Part shown: positions 1-40,025 of the stretch, piece after piece
Numbering within the stretch: the stretch's first letter is position 1
Layout: each line of letters starts with the position of its first letter
Assembly (NCBI GenBank): GCA_030141605.1
Contig: JAQGDQ010000097.1
Location: 485,001 to 549,000, forward strand
From: Tubiluchus corallicola
Taxonomy: Eukaryota > Priapulida > Priapulimorpha > Priapulimorphida > Tubiluchidae
Direction: 5' to 3'
Length of the DNA: 64,000 nucleotides
Notes under the pieces: model-generated
The model's input: only the letters and a program-made list of their open reading frames with translations
Databases searched by the model: none
Told to the model about the DNA's origin: nothing
Position numbers and translations under genes: made by a program

Positions 1-780
1 AGATTCGCATGAGAATGGCATAAGAATGTAGTAAATGTAAATATTATTAGTTTATTTATATATTTAAAATTTTATTTCAACGAATTGAAAGTACTGTAAG
101 ATCAGTAAATAGTTACATTTACAGTTCAGTTACAGTAATTAGACGTATCTTCTTCCCACTGCTACAAGAAGCCATATGAACTGTCCTTGGAAAATAACAA
201 CTCTTACCCAGGGGGCGGAAGTTACTTTATTGTTTGAATAAATTACGTATTTTCGTTTGGACAAAAATTGGTTTTCAGATTTGAGTCTAGTTTTCCTTTG
301 CTTCTTTCCAAAATCAATGAGTGTAAGAGGTTTATGTTATGTTTGGCAAATTCAAGGTACCATTTATAGTGCTGCCTTGAGCGCCTTCTTGTATTTGAAC
401 TTCCATGAAACCACTAACTTCCCGTTTCTGTACATCCTCAGATCGTGTTTGCTTTCCCGGGTTAGGAATCTTCAATGGCTTCAAGGCACTTTACTTTATA
501 TTTTTATTAGATTTGTCGCTTCATCTTTGTTGAATTAGCCGTGGGCACAAATTTATTGGCACTGAAATATTTCTATCTGCACTTTGTTCACGTTGACGTT
601 GAAATCAGTTTTATTCGCTTGGCCAATTGTTACTATACTAGTTGTTCTACTTGTGGCATTATTTCTTCGCTTTGTTGTCATGTAAGTTTCGCATCTTGTG
701 ACTTCTACGCGTTTTACGTGATGAGCATGAGGACAAGGGCAGTGACAGTGTTGATTGCTGCGATGACAGCGAGATGTTAG

Positions 781-935
781 TAGTGGTGGTGGTGGTGATC
801 ATGATGTTGATGGTGATGATGATCATGATGATGTTGATGATGATGATGATGACGACGACGACGACTATGATGATGGGACTGAGATGATGATGATGGCGAC
901 GACGACGACGATGGATGATGACAACGATGACGAGT
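781..935. repeat. GAT/GAC-rich trinucleotide microsatellite
   Basis: Impure runs of TGG, GAT and GAC triplets (for example repeated gatgat and gacgac) fill this stretch. No splice sites or open reading frame argue for coding use as poly-Asp. Confidence 0.85.
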
Positions 936-1300
936 AGCCTGCAACTAAAAGCAGTGCGATAATAGCAACATTTACTTTAAAATGGTTCATTTTTCTTCTT
1001 TTTCCTTGGTTTTAGAATAAAATAATTTCTAGGTGGCTATTAATTTTATTGGTGGCCAACTGGGATTGAATGGAAACTTGTAGTAATTTGTAACCTGTTG
1101 GTGTGCTTCTAATTGCATTAAAAACCATTATGAAATTCAATTGTATTTTGTGATTGCTTGAATACCACATTGTGGTATGTGGTCGCTGAGATCTCATGCT
1201 ACTTTGTACCTGATGTTATCACTCGAGATTATTCTAGCTTGCTTGGCTCTATTTAACGAGTGACCACGAATCCTGGCAATGTTGAACTGTTTTTTGGCTA

Positions 1301-1353
1301 ATGTGGTCACTCCGATAATTGGTTTTTTGCTTATGTGGTCACTCCGATAATTG
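1301..1353. repeat. 32-bp tandem duplication
   Basis: The words atgtggtcactccgataatt at 1301 and 1333 repeat with a 32-bp period, giving just under two copies. Confidence 0.75.
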
Positions 1354-3005
1354 ATTTCCACTTTCGTCTCCCTGTAACTTAGCTTATGGCTGTCCTACTT
1401 CATACTGCTTTTGCTGCTAATGCTTGCTTATTAGCCTTGGCGCATACTGTGGTAATCTCTTCTTGCTACCAAGAGATTTGGCAAGAAAATGTTGCTCATT
1501 CGAAATTGCGCTACTTAAACAGCTACTTTCTCAGCAATATTAACAGCTATATTCTTTTCACTGGCTCCTTGAATTACATTTTTAATATCACCGTTTGTTC
1601 TCGCACTGGACTAGAGTTTATTGATATTTTATTATTACTGTGTAGTGTTATACGAGTTTGGAATTTGGAGATAAGACAACTATGTATTATACAAAAGAAA
1701 GTTAGTATTCATTTGACCTATACCTTGTATGATATTTTAAGTCACAAGAGTGCGTTGTTCTGTAGAAAAAGTGTTTCTTATGTATTACGTGCAGAAACGC
1801 GTTTCAAGCAGACAAAACCCTTCACCTTGATGTAACATATTTTATTTGGATGTACAATAATTGCTCACACCATACTTCTACTTTAATTCGTATGGTTACT
1901 TGATTATGGCTGTGCCGTAAAGGACTTGCCTTATATGATTTACTTCGTTCCGCCTTCTCCTAATTTGGCTGTGCCACTTTCTGGAATGCTCCCCGCGTCT
2001 GTTCCTAGTCCTGGCTTCTCTCCAGAATCAATCTGCGTCGTAGCTATGTAATATACCGTATTACATTAATGCATCCTGAGGAGATCTGGCTTCTAGGCTG
2101 TTCCATCTGGCTCTGTGCTTCCCCGCGTATTTGCCTAATAGCTGTGTCAGCAAGCGGTTAGTGTGTGACCATATCTAGCGGTTTTGCTGGATAGCCTGAT
2201 ATTCGCTGAATGAAACACGCACAAATCTGGCCGATTTTCTTCGCTCAAATATTGATTAAGTGAGGGAAAGTTTTGGTGAAGCAATAACTGATTTCACTAA
2301 GCATTCAAGCGGTGAAGTTTAACTGATTTATGGATTCATGATTTCTCACTGTGACAGTGCAGATAGTGGCGTTTAGAATTATAAACCTGCAAATTAATTG
2401 ATTGGTTTTAGATCTGCAAGCTACAGCCTGTTAAGTTAACATCTTCCTTTGAAACTGCTATTAAAAACTATTAGTTTGCATATGAAAGTGTTAAAAAGTC
2501 TTTACTCTAAATCGTACGCTTTTTTTAAATCTATAATTTTACTGATTATAGATATTCGGGCTAATGTCTACCTTGTTATACTGACTTGCGGTTTAACAAT
2601 TTTTTCTTATGTTCATCTTTCGTTGATAGTGACCCATTTAGTAAGTAAAGTATTTAGTTAAGTTAAGGATTTTTATTCTCATAAAAAAGTTTCCGTTCCT
2701 CTTGGCGACTTTACAGTAGCAAAAATTGAAAACAATATTTGAACAAGCTGATTCACAATATTTCTGTTTAAATACAGCTGCTAATAAACTTACAATACAC
2801 GAATAAAAACTTTAATTAAGACAAACCTTTAAATACTAAGAGTAAAAGTTTTGCATTAAATAAACTTAAAATTGCAGTATAACCAAAAAAGATTAAAAAT
2901 ACATCTATTTATAAAAACATTAGCTGCTGTTTTTGTTTTCAATTTTGGTCTAGCAAACATGCATTTCCTGTGTCTAAGTTACTCCATTTTTCTTTTTGGT
3001 GGCAG

Positions 3006-3086
3006 GAGATTATGAAGTGGATGATCGAGTCGGTTCACCTACTTTACTGGACAATTTTGCATCTTTTTCCAATAATAAAGCTTTTG
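3006..3086 (+). CDS. possible extra receptor exon (uncertain)
   Basis: A strong polypyrimidine tract and acceptor (ttttggtggcag) precede 3006. An open phase-1 frame follows, beginning (G)DYEVDDRVGSP. Donors at 3032 or 3086 both end in phase 1 and would join the exon at 3232 in frame. The peptide has no Ig signature and would be a linker before the first Ig domain. It could equally be a chance open frame; transcript data would decide. Confidence 0.25.
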
Positions 3087-3231
3087 GTCATGCATCTAGT
3101 GACATAGAATTTCATTTGTTTAATTTATCTCTGCATTAAACTCTTATAGCTGCAGGCTGCAATTCATTGCAGCGCTAATGCCGTTGTCTATCTGCCTAAG
3201 CATTGTGTTTATAGATGTTTTTTCCCTTCAG

Positions 3232-30401
<27,170 letters not shown>

Positions 30402-31100
30402 AATAGGTGCACCATAACTTGTTGTGCATTGAACTTTTCTTTTACTGATCGAACAAATAGCAATTTGTATTCTGTAAAAATATCTGAATTTTCAATGCAG
30501 TTATGGGCACTATTCACAGACTGTAATTGTAGATTTTTCAAACCTGAAAATTTTATATTACAATTTAACTGGCTGTAAGAAGTAGGCCCTATTGAATGTA
30601 TAGCTGTGAAATGATTTCTTATTTTAGCATTGATAGCAACAGCACACTTTATGAAATATAAAAATATTTTTTGCTTTTGCTGAATGAAATGAATTAATAA
30701 TATTTTATTTTATAAATACAAGTTTTCTTATATAGTTTTTCAATAAGGTATCTAGGAATGCACATAATATCAAGAAATTTTAACCATTGAACACCAGATT
30801 TTTTAGTTATTTTTGTGCATGATGTCATGAGAATGGATTTTTTTATTGGACATGTTAATTGATAATATCACCCTTTCTGTAAATTAATTAGTAATTATTG
30901 TTGAAGAATTATATTACGCAGCAATTCGTGAAGTGAAACACAACTATTCTGTAGTTTCCGCATTGTTTAGACTTCGAAGTAATTTTTAGAAAATGTTACA
31001 GTCAGTTAATCTGGCACTGAACTTGCTTTTGTATGTGAAAGCACTGTGCCCTGTTGAGTTTGAATATCACCATCACTAATTTCAATAAAAGTCTGATCAG
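30402..31100 (+). other. receptor 3' untranslated region (inferred)
   Basis: AT-rich sequence without ORFs after the stop, running to a canonical AATAAA at 31084-31089. The real cleavage site may be earlier at a variant signal. Confidence 0.5.
31084..31089 (+). terminator. AATAAA poly(A) signal, receptor gene
   Basis: First canonical AATAAA I see downstream of the stop codon at 30401, with T-rich sequence around it. Confidence 0.5.
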
Positions 31101-31925
31101 TTTACTTGAAAATATTGAACTAGAATATTTTATTGCCTTTCTTAAATGAAGTGCTAAGAAAAGCCTGTAAAGTCATGGTTTTTGATTGTTTGATAAGACA
31201 GATAAGACTGGTATTATGCTTATCACTTTACTATAACTATATTTATAATTATAATTATTATTATTACTAGTACTGTTGCTGCTATGCCATCAGCATTATG
31301 CCTTATACACAAGATGTCATAACAGTGAGAAAATAGCAAGGTAAAATCCAAATAACGTCTACTAAGAAGAGCATGTAGTCTGCAGACATTAGAAAACACT
31401 AGTGCTAGTTTTTTGCATATTTTTAACTCATGCAGTTTTAAGAATTACATTAAGTGAGATATTTTGCATTCATCAACATTTCTCACACTTTCTTTAATCA
31501 GACTATCCCATGTTCACATATTGTGCAACATGACAAAAAATTGTTTTCCTCATCACACATTTATCTGATATTCAAAATGTTTCAAACGTCTGGCATAATG
31601 ATTACATGTCATTCTATTATGCTGAAATGTATTGTTTTTTGTGCCAACAATGGTTCTGATGCGTGATTGCCAGCATTTTTTTATTGGCCATTAATCCTGC
31701 TTCATTGAATTTTCTTGTTGCACAGTACAATTTTTTTTATTTCTGGCTTGCACTTGTTTGTCACCCCATTCATCCTACATTTCGTTATCCAGGTACTCTC
31801 ACTTAGTGTAATTATAGGATTCGTTTTAGAAGATTCTACTTGTTTGTTGGTTTTAGTTCAGTTTGCAGGCGGTGTTCTTACCACTCATGATTGCATGTTC
31901 ATTTGACAATCATCATGTCGTGCAT

Positions 31926-32524
31926 GTGAAACATTTTTATGCTGCATTTACCCAGTCCACATTTTCATGCTGCTTTGCCAACCCTTCTACCAGGAACCAC
32001 ATATACAATGTTCACTGCACTTGCATGGGAAACATTTTCATGCTGCATTTACCGGTAATGACATACAATGTTCATCGCACTTGTGTGGGAAACATTTTAG
32101 TACTGCATCTATCCAAGCAACCACATATACAATGTTCACTGCACTTGGGCAGTGAACATTGTAAGGCTGCATCTACCCAGTAACCACATATACAATGTTC
32201 ACTGCACTTGCGTGGGAAACAGTTTCAAGCTGCATCTACCCAGTAACCACATATACAACGTTTACTACACTTGCGTGGGAAACATTTTCATGCTGCATCT
32301 ACCCAGTAACCACATATACAATGTTTACTGCACTTGCGTGGGAAACATTGCAAGGCTGCATCTACCCAGTAACCATGTATACAATGTTCATTGCACTTGC
32401 GTGGGAAACATTTTCATGCTGCATCTACCCAGTAACCACATATACAATGTTCAATGTACTTGCGTGGAAAACATCTTCTTACTGCATCTACCAGTAATAA
32501 CATACAATGCTCACTACGCTTGTG
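31926..32524. repeat. 63-bp minisatellite, about 9 copies
   Basis: A unit beginning gtaaccacatatacaatgtt and ending gctgcatctaccca repeats about nine times, with one copy altered to gggcagtgaacattg. Since 63 is divisible by three, a 21-residue periodic peptide (SNHIYNVHCTCVGNIFMLHL) runs through one frame and another periodic peptide through a second. Confidence 0.93.
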
Positions 32525-32574
32525 TGTGTGTAAAAACTTTTCCTGCGTTATTATCCCACACATATTCAATGTTT

Positions 32575-32665
32575 GCATTGTGTTCTTGGTTAGGCTTGCA
32601 CCATGTTCTTGGTTTGGCTTGCATCATATGCTTCGTTAGGCTTGCATCATGTCCTTGATTAGGTT
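32575..32665. repeat. 23-24-bp tandem repeat
   Basis: About 3.5 copies of a unit like gttcttggttaggcttgcac(cat), just after the 63-bp array. Confidence 0.8.
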
Positions 32666-32742
32666 ATGCAAGAAAATTAGATTTTTCAAACTTCAGGTTT
32701 ATGTTTCATATCTACTTGTCAATTGGGTAACCTACACAATGC

Positions 32743-33590
32743 TTAATGATGGGCGCTAGGCTGCAGCACCTCTGAGGGTCCTTTGAAAGCTTCCCTGAAC
32801 TTACTGTTTCATGCAACATAAATAAAAGGGTTAACTGCACTGTTGCAATAACCAGACGATACTAGCAAAGTTAACGTTATGTCTGAAATGCACCATGTAC
32901 ATTTTGCCAGTGGCATAACGTGAAGCGGCCCCCAGCAAATTATATATGTAATGGTAACAATAAACAAAGTTTTTGTTGCTTTCATTACCATCACTTTTGT
33001 GCTAACTTGATGATTTTGATCACGAATTTGTAGAATTTGTTTTCTTGCAACTTTCGATGTTACAGAACATAGTAAAAGCATCACTGAGGCAGATAGATAA
33101 AAAACACGTACAATGATCCTACCTGTATGTTAGGTAACTGAACACCTACCACTATCAAAGAAATGAGCCATGTTACACATATGGCAGCAGTTAGTGTCCT
33201 TTTTCGTCACATGAGTATTGTACTTATATGAATATAAAACAGCCAGAAATCTTTGTGTAGCTATTGCACACAAATGCAGCACACTAGAAACAAGTATACT
33301 CCAATACCAATTAGTCTCACTCGGTGGTATATGGTAGGAAGGTTTCCTAGATGTAGCATCAAAGGGATTCTTGTCGGAATTCCAATTAGTCCAGCTAACA
33401 GATCTGTTACAGCTAAAGATGCTATTAGAGCATTCTTTCTCTCCTGAAGCTGTTCGTACTTATACACTGCAAGCAGAATTAAGGTCTTGCTAGTAGTGAT
33501 GATTATAGCTATCAACAGATATAAAATTACGATGATCGCATTTAAATTTTTACTCCCTTGAGCCTCGTTAGTGCTATTAATAGCAATCAT
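32743..33590 (-). pseudogene. class A (amine-receptor-like) GPCR pseudogene
   Basis: Intronless rhodopsin-family receptor remnant. From the ATG at 33590: short N terminus with NST sequon, TM1 (VILYLLIAIIITTSKTLILL), TM2 (LIASLAVTDLLAGLIGIP; N of the usual LAxxD region partly kept). TM3 (SVLHLCAIATQRFLAV) and TM4 (LTAAICVTWLISLIVVG) lie in two other frames. TM5, TM6 (FIVTITYIICWGPLHV with CWxP) and TM7 (NSAVNPFIY) follow in a further frame. KATKTL before TM6 is typical of amine receptors. At least three frame changes, a shortened second extracellular loop, QRF in place of DRY, and a TGA after FIYVA (before NSKFREAFK) show it is broken. One frame change is at an A5 run and could be an assembly error, but the others argue for a true pseudogene. 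Confidence 0.85.
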
Positions 33591-33720
33591 AATTAAAGCT
33601 GCTGTCCTACTCTAATGAGCTTGCATTAAGACATTCAATTCACTCATTCATACGCATTCAAGCATGCTTTGGATAATTTTGTCTCAGCATTTATGATGGA
33701 AATGCATACTGTTTGAAAAG

Positions 33721-33958
33721 TCTTTGTAGTGCGGCGTTGTGTAACTCCTATTATTAGTAGCACATGTCATTTCAGTCTTTTGATTATAACGAAATTTGTT
33801 TATATATTTTGCTTAATGGTTGTTTGTACATCGCCTGGTCAGACATGCTGTCAGGTGATGATTTGCTCAGGTATGTAAGCAGTATTGTTTACAGTACATA
33901 TAATGGTCTTGTGGTTTGATCCATTTGCTAACAAATCCTTAGCTGTTTTTTCAGTAGT
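33721..33958 (-). repeat. 5' flank of GPCR pseudogene, homologous to 26732-27000
   Basis: Shares catttcagtcttttga, aaatttgtt and a closing ttttttcagtag block with the intronic copy. Marks the upstream limit of the duplicated segment. Confidence 0.7.
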
Positions 33959-35198
33959 CGTTTAGTTCATTTATAGTTCATTTAGTTTCGTTTTGGAGCA
34001 GGACACTTATTATTAAGTATATTTAAGTAGGCGTTAGTTTTTTTGTACTTGTTTAAGTTATTATTTAGTTAAACTATTTTGAAAATTTATTTTCCTTATA
34101 TTTTTCGGTATTGAATTATTACTTTTCTATTAAAGTTCTTCGCTAGTTTTAGCTGAAAAGATCAAGTGGTTTTGCCGAAACGTTCGTGATTTGCATAGTT
34201 AATTGTTTACTAAATACTAATGCAACGTGCATTACAAGTGAACTGTGATATGAGTAGCCGCTTCTGTGTTTATTTTAGCTATAATTGGTTTGAGGCCCTC
34301 AGGTATCAAATCTATAGTTGAAAACTTATTTATCGCAAGTTTCCGGGTATACAAAATCGTCTGCCAATTTTGACCTAGTGCGTTTTGACCAAATGAATTT
34401 TGTAGGAAATCCAGCCATGTGACACTTGCCTCTGTATGACTTATTGTCGGCTTTGTACAAATGTTTCAAAGAAACTATTTTCAGTAAATTTTCATGTAAG
34501 CATGGCGGTGTAGTAGAACGCCAATATGACTAGAGAGATGATAGTTAGGTTGACGAAATGATAGACTGGCAAAATAATAGATTGGTGAAAAGATACTCTG
34601 GCGAAATGAAGACTGGCGAAATTTGAACAGGCGTAGTGAGTCATTACCATAACTTCTGATGTATGTATTGCCCTTTAATTAGTGCAGATGTAAACGGACT
34701 TCAAGTTTTGCAACAATTACTAGTGTACAAGTGTACTATATTAGTGAATTATATATATTTTACTCTTTAATTAACGTAAGTGTGAACAGACCTTTAGGCG
34801 TTGTCATTCCTAGTTATCCCTAGTGTACCAGCAGCCTGTCACTCCCGATGCATTCTGTCTTTCATCGAGTCTCCAGACGCGCTGTAAACAGGTCGTAAGG
34901 CAGGGGCGGTCAAGCTCCGTTTAGTTGGCATAATTTATAATTCCTCTCTCTAACGTCCTGGAAGCCGTGCGCGTGCAGTTTATGAGATGCTATAAAATAG
35001 GTCGTGAATTGCATCTGTTTTGGACGACCAGGCGGCTGTTGTTTTCATAAGAACTGTTGGCCTTGTCTCTTTTTAAAGGCCAAAATAGTATAGCCCAAAG
35101 CACTGGGAGCTTTGTGAGTTTTGATGCATTTTTACTCAGGTTTTTTATGTATTATTGATTGTAAAGCCCTAGAGCATTTTATGATTTGAGGCTAATAA

Positions 35199-35264
<66 letters not shown>

Positions 35265-35270
35265 ATTATT
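35199..35270. repeat. (ATT)n microsatellite
   Basis: About 24 nearly perfect ATT units. Confidence 0.93.
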
Positions 35271-37221
35271 ACAGTGTTATAATGAAAAAAAGCAAAGGCG
35301 ATAATGTAAATAAATTGTTTTTCCGAAATAAGTACAATTGTTCCCATTTTGTCGTGAAACGTCTCTAAATGCGTTTTTTACCATCATAACAGTTTCAAAA
35401 ATGTTTTTAAATCTCGTCAAATAGTTTACAGTGACATATTTTTCAAAGAGTGCGTTAATGGATTTGAAATAGTACAAAATTAAATTTTACCAGGCATAAG
35501 TTCAGAGCAGTCACGTAACTGCAGTGCTACACTGATTTTTTGACAGCAATTCCATGCGTGATTAACCTTGTGTCCTCACTCCGGGCTCACTGTGAAATGA
35601 CCTAAAGCAGTATTACTTACGTACCGCTTTTGCCATTTTAGGTAGTGTTTAGATGGGTGATATTTGAAATTGGTCTTCGAGGTTTCACAAGGGTATGCTG
35701 CGGTAACCATATTGGCTTCGCTTCCTAATTACTTCTGTACTGTGTTGGTATTTGATAGTACAAGCATGAGAATCTTGCGGTTGTGTTCAAATTGTGTATG
35801 GAGGGTACAAAAATTCTCAACCTTTTTATTAAGGTCTTTTCACTAAACCCCTGTAATCGTCGTTTGCAGGCTTTTATTACATCAAATTCTCAGCACTTGC
35901 AACAACGGGTCTTCTCTGTCAGTTGTACTCGATTTTCATTATTGTATAAAAAATCGGATAGGAAGTGGCGCAGTCTTGCAAGCCTTCCTTAATTTTTCGA
36001 GGATAAAATGAAACTGAGGATAATAATTAGTCTGCGTTGCTTAGAAATACGTCTATTTACACACGAGTATCTTAGCTCCGTTACTCCTAGTTTGTCATCA
36101 GTGAACTGTTTGTGATGCGTGAGCTTGCATCACCATTTTCATGTAGAGCCTACACGACCAATTTTGTAATTGCTTCACATGTTTTTGTATAATCGCCCAC
36201 TTTGGTAAATTCCGGTGAGCTTCATAGAAATCAAACCAGCATGACTGCTCAGTACATAGGAGTACGATCACGGGATAACGTTGTTAGCGACATCAACTAC
36301 GTTGTAATTTTCCAACAGTCTTGTATTTGTTTTCATTTGGGCCACACGAAGAAACACGCATTTTCTTTAATGTCGATCTTACTTCAAAATTACCAATTTG
36401 TCGTGAACATTTTTAGGATTTATTTTATACAAAACAATCTTTGCATTTACCATTTCGATATTATGCATCTTACATAAAAGTTCAACCATCGATAGTTGTA
36501 CCTAGAAATTTGTTAAAGCTCATTGTTTCGATATCCACTTGTTTAATACAAGAAAGAATAGTCAGAAATAATGCATGAAGCCCTGCCCATCTTCCCAGGC
36601 TCATCAGCCGCCTGTATAGATTACACTGTAGAGAAAATCTCAGCCTTTAATGCGTTTATATCCCTGCCACACAAGAAGCTCATTCCATGCTCTGCTTGCC
36701 GGTTGAGGCGTACACTTCCACGGCTGCGTGTGGTAGCGCAGAACTTCCAAATCCCTCCCGTGCAAAGAGGTGAAACGAAGTCAGATGAGTAAGTAAGAAG
36801 GGAAGGGAACCATCTGGAACGCATTGAGGAAACATTGGTAGGAGTTTGTAAGAGCGTCAAGGTGCTGAAACGAAGCCTAATTGTTTCTGCGTTTTCTTGT
36901 CCTACATGTGGTTCAGCAGGCGTAAGAAAATAAAATAGTTGGCGATGGGTTTTGGTTTACAGGTAGCGTTACATTATCACTTCCAGGAACTCATTTCATA
37001 TGTAGTATAGGGGAGATAAGTAAAAATAAAGGAAGATTACACTAGCAGGAATTGACGCGCAGAAGCTGGAACAACTGTGCTAACATTGTATGGTGATAAC
37101 GACCAAGGTACGGCCACGACGACAAAATCAGCAATAGCAACAGATGGCAGCAACGAAGATCATTATCAGTGAAATCAAAAGATTAAACTTTAAATGTAAA
37201 TTTCAATAAAACAGTAGAGCG

Positions 37222-37431
37222 TTATGGTATGGTATGGTATGGTATGGTATGGTATGGTATGGTATGGTATGGTATGGTATGGTATGGTATGGTATGGTAT
37301 GCATGGCATGGCATGGTATAGTATGATATGATATGATATGGTATGGTATGGCATGGCATGGCATAGCATGGTATGGTATGGTACGTTATGCTACCGTATG
37401 GTACGTCATGGTACAGTATGACACACTACAG
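37222..37431. repeat. (TATGG)n pentanucleotide array with variant tail
   Basis: About 16 perfect TATGG units, then diverged tatga, catgg and tacgg-like units over another 130 bp. Confidence 0.93.
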
Positions 37432-38979
37432 TATGTACTGTACAAAGGCCTAACTAATTTAAGGAACAAAAAAATTTCATAATAAAGAAAAGGAAAAGCA
37501 ACACCGCTTAGTCCACCACTTCAGATGTTACCTTCAGGTGAAAAAGCATAAAAAATGATCAGTAAATGCTATTTTGTATTTTGTAAATGTATTAGAAACA
37601 TAGTCATGAGACAACATCACATAGAAAATACTATACGAGAAAGGACATAATCATAAAAAAAGCCCCAGAGTACAAAGTAATTAAAAATCACAAAAGAAAA
37701 ACACACAAAGCTCTAATCACAAGAAAATAGTAATAAAAAGCATAAAATGTCATAACAGCACACTGACAAGATGACAAAAAAGTATGTAACTTCTAGCAGA
37801 AAGTCCTGGATATTACATTCTAGATTTTGAACAGCTAAACGTCAACAATGTAATTGAAATTTTTAACCTTCGTGCGTATCCTTTTTGATAAAACATAACT
37901 ATTTGTAAATGCAGATCCCAATTTCATTTGTGCGTAAAAATTGACGGCTTAATACACCCAGATTTCTTATTCTGCATTACTCCAAATCCGGACGTAGTTC
38001 CTTTCCATTGGTACCTCCTTTAAACTGAGCACTTTACGAACATCTTTTAGGTACTTGAAGGAGTGATTATTTTCCTGAAAACGATATAGACAGTAGACTC
38101 ACTGGCGGAAGTAAGTTCAGCCTCTGTCCCACCGCTCTTGTTTATTATGTTTTACAGCAAATTTACGCATAGATTTTAAATGTTTGCTTGCGAAAGATTT
38201 TTTCTTCCTTCATTGATCATCTTTAAACTCTCAAACTGCCAGTGCTGAAGTGTGCAATGCAGCGCAATGAGTTGGACAACAGAGTAGGACTTTAGATACA
38301 CGCCAAAAATTATCTTGTTAACGCGGCGTGGTTTGACGCATTGTTTGTTCGATTTTTGTAAACACTATAGAAAAGAGTCAACTTACAAAAATGGTAAGAA
38401 TAATTATGTTAGCCCTGGTAGTTATCAGTAACCTACAATTAAGAATGTTTCAGCTATTTTGGCAATCCATGTTTTTGGAAAACAGAAAAATTATTTTTGA
38501 AATTCTAAAGCTGAAATAGCTGTTTCCGACTAAAAGAAAAATATGAGTGAAAGGCGTTTAGGTCAAAATGTAGCCTCAGCCAATTCAGCATCTAGAGTAG
38601 GACGCAAGAATTAGAAAAAATAACAATGGTGCATATGCGTCAAATTCGCATGAATCATAATTAAAGCGAGGACAACAGCCTATTACTAGTGCCAGTTTGC
38701 AATCATTATAGTGCTACGGTAGAAAACCTGGGCATGTTCAGCATCAAAGTTAAAGCATTAACAGCTAGAGCTTCGCCACATCAAGATGTAGGCGATACAA
38801 CGGGACAACGACATCTTCTTATAATGTCTTATTAATTGTAAAGAAGGCATGTTAAATGCACATAAGAATGAAAAAATAGACGTGCAATACTAAATTTTAG
38901 AGGGTATTAAAATTTACATTGCATATGGCTTATAACACCTAATAAGCAGATTTATTGATATGGTGAATCATGGTTCAGG

Positions 38980-39192
38980 TTAATTTAAAAAGAACACCTG
39001 TAATTCTATAATGGCTCTCCAGCAAAACTTTCCTTTATTACTCATTTCCTCGAGCAAAGCACTTTGAACCACAACGTCGCTCTGCAACAGTGTAATGGAT
39101 CCACCTTCTGTTATGAAGCCCAATAATGAATCCACCAATGTCTGCGATGCTAGTGATAACGTCTTTCCTGTTCCCGCAGGTTCTTCTAACAT
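38980..39192 (-). pseudogene. P-loop NTPase-like ORF fragment
   Basis: The minus-strand frame begins MLEEPAGTGKTLSLASQTLV, matching a Walker A motif (GxxxxGKT/S; here PAGTGKT). It continues DSLLGFITEGG before ending after 70 residues. Stops lie immediately upstream in frame and no Walker B or flanking exon was found. It may be a relic of a helicase- or AAA-type gene or mobile element, or chance. Confidence 0.3.
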
Positions 39193-39840
39193 GGTTGATG
39201 GCTTTTATCTATCGTTTAGCAACCATTTAACCAGCTATTAATCACGAAAAGTGCAGAGTCAGAAACACTGGGGGTTATTCATAGCAATGCAGGTTTCAGC
39301 TGCACTTTTACTGGAATGCAAAAGCGAACATTAGTTCTGATCTTTCCTAATGGCAGAGGCGTCCTAGAATGATTGCTCAGGCAAAACCAAAATCTTGCTC
39401 TCAGTGGCTTTCTTCAAGCAGTTCCTGCATAGAAGGTTGCTAGGTTTAAAACGGCACTAGGCTATAATATTTTTCCTGTCTTGTCAATGGGTGGCGTCGC
39501 ATACTTTCTGCATTATATTCAGTGTAAGACGATCCATAAGTTTGGTGCTGTCCTCCATAAAGATATTTTAAATTAATAAGCGATAGGATATTTTTATAGA
39601 CAACTTAGTATACCGTGCAAAAGTAGGAACATGGTTCTGCGTAAAAACGGTTTTTGACTAATTAATTAATGTCAATTAAAATTTACGTAGTTGATAGAGG
39701 CATTAATATGCTGAAATATATTGGGTGGGCATCAAATAACTTTGCTGACCCTAAGTTATCGTGTTTTGCGAATGCAAAGTGGTCCTAAATAACGGCATTT
39801 GATATAAGAATATACTAACACAACGTATCTTTATTATATG

Positions 39841-39855
39841 CTCTCTTTCTCTCTC

Positions 39856-39902
<47 letters not shown>

Positions 39903-39909
39903 TATACAT

Positions 39910-39950
<41 letters not shown>

Positions 39951-39951
39951 A
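39841..39951. repeat. compound (CT)n-(CA)n-(TA)n microsatellite
   Basis: CT tract to about 39902, CA tract to about 39934, TA tract to about 39951. The - strand frame through it is a repeat artefact. Confidence 0.93.
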
Positions 39952-39982
39952 TAGTTATAATAATATTATAATAAACCACATA

Positions 39983-40025
39983 TTATAGTTTATTAGTATA
40001 TATATATCATACTAATAAACTATAA
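39983..40025. repeat. perfect 17-bp inverted repeat with 9-nt loop
   Basis: Arms TTATAGTTTATTAGTAT (39983-39999) and its exact complement (40009-40025) flank an AT-rich loop. It lies about 30 bp after the compound microsatellite and could form a cruciform. It is not followed by gene sequence. Confidence 0.88.

Larger units (their letters stand above)
1..3231. other. upstream intron or 5' flank of the Ig/FN3 receptor gene
   Basis: No exon could be supported with confidence here. The first secure receptor exon begins in phase 1 in the middle of the coding sequence, so more 5' exons must exist, most or all of them outside the window. The stretch holds a GAT/GAC trinucleotide tract, a short 32-bp tandem repeat and AT-rich filler. 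The long open frame at 1386-1835 has no recognisable domain and no splice context, so I regard it as chance. Confidence 0.5.
31101..32742. other. intergenic region between receptor and GPCR pseudogene
   Basis: Non-coding apart from the two tandem arrays listed separately. The long frames at 31863-32658 follow a 63-bp tandem repeat and are open in more than one frame for that reason. Confidence 0.6.

Noticed and set aside
1386-1835. 149-codon open frame
   Set aside because: It begins and ends without splice or poly(A) context, has no recognised domain, and its composition is like the AT-rich background.
31863-32658. Repeat protein of 21-residue units
   Set aside because: The 63-bp minisatellite is open in two frames at once, which is expected of a tandem array; no start, splice or domain evidence.
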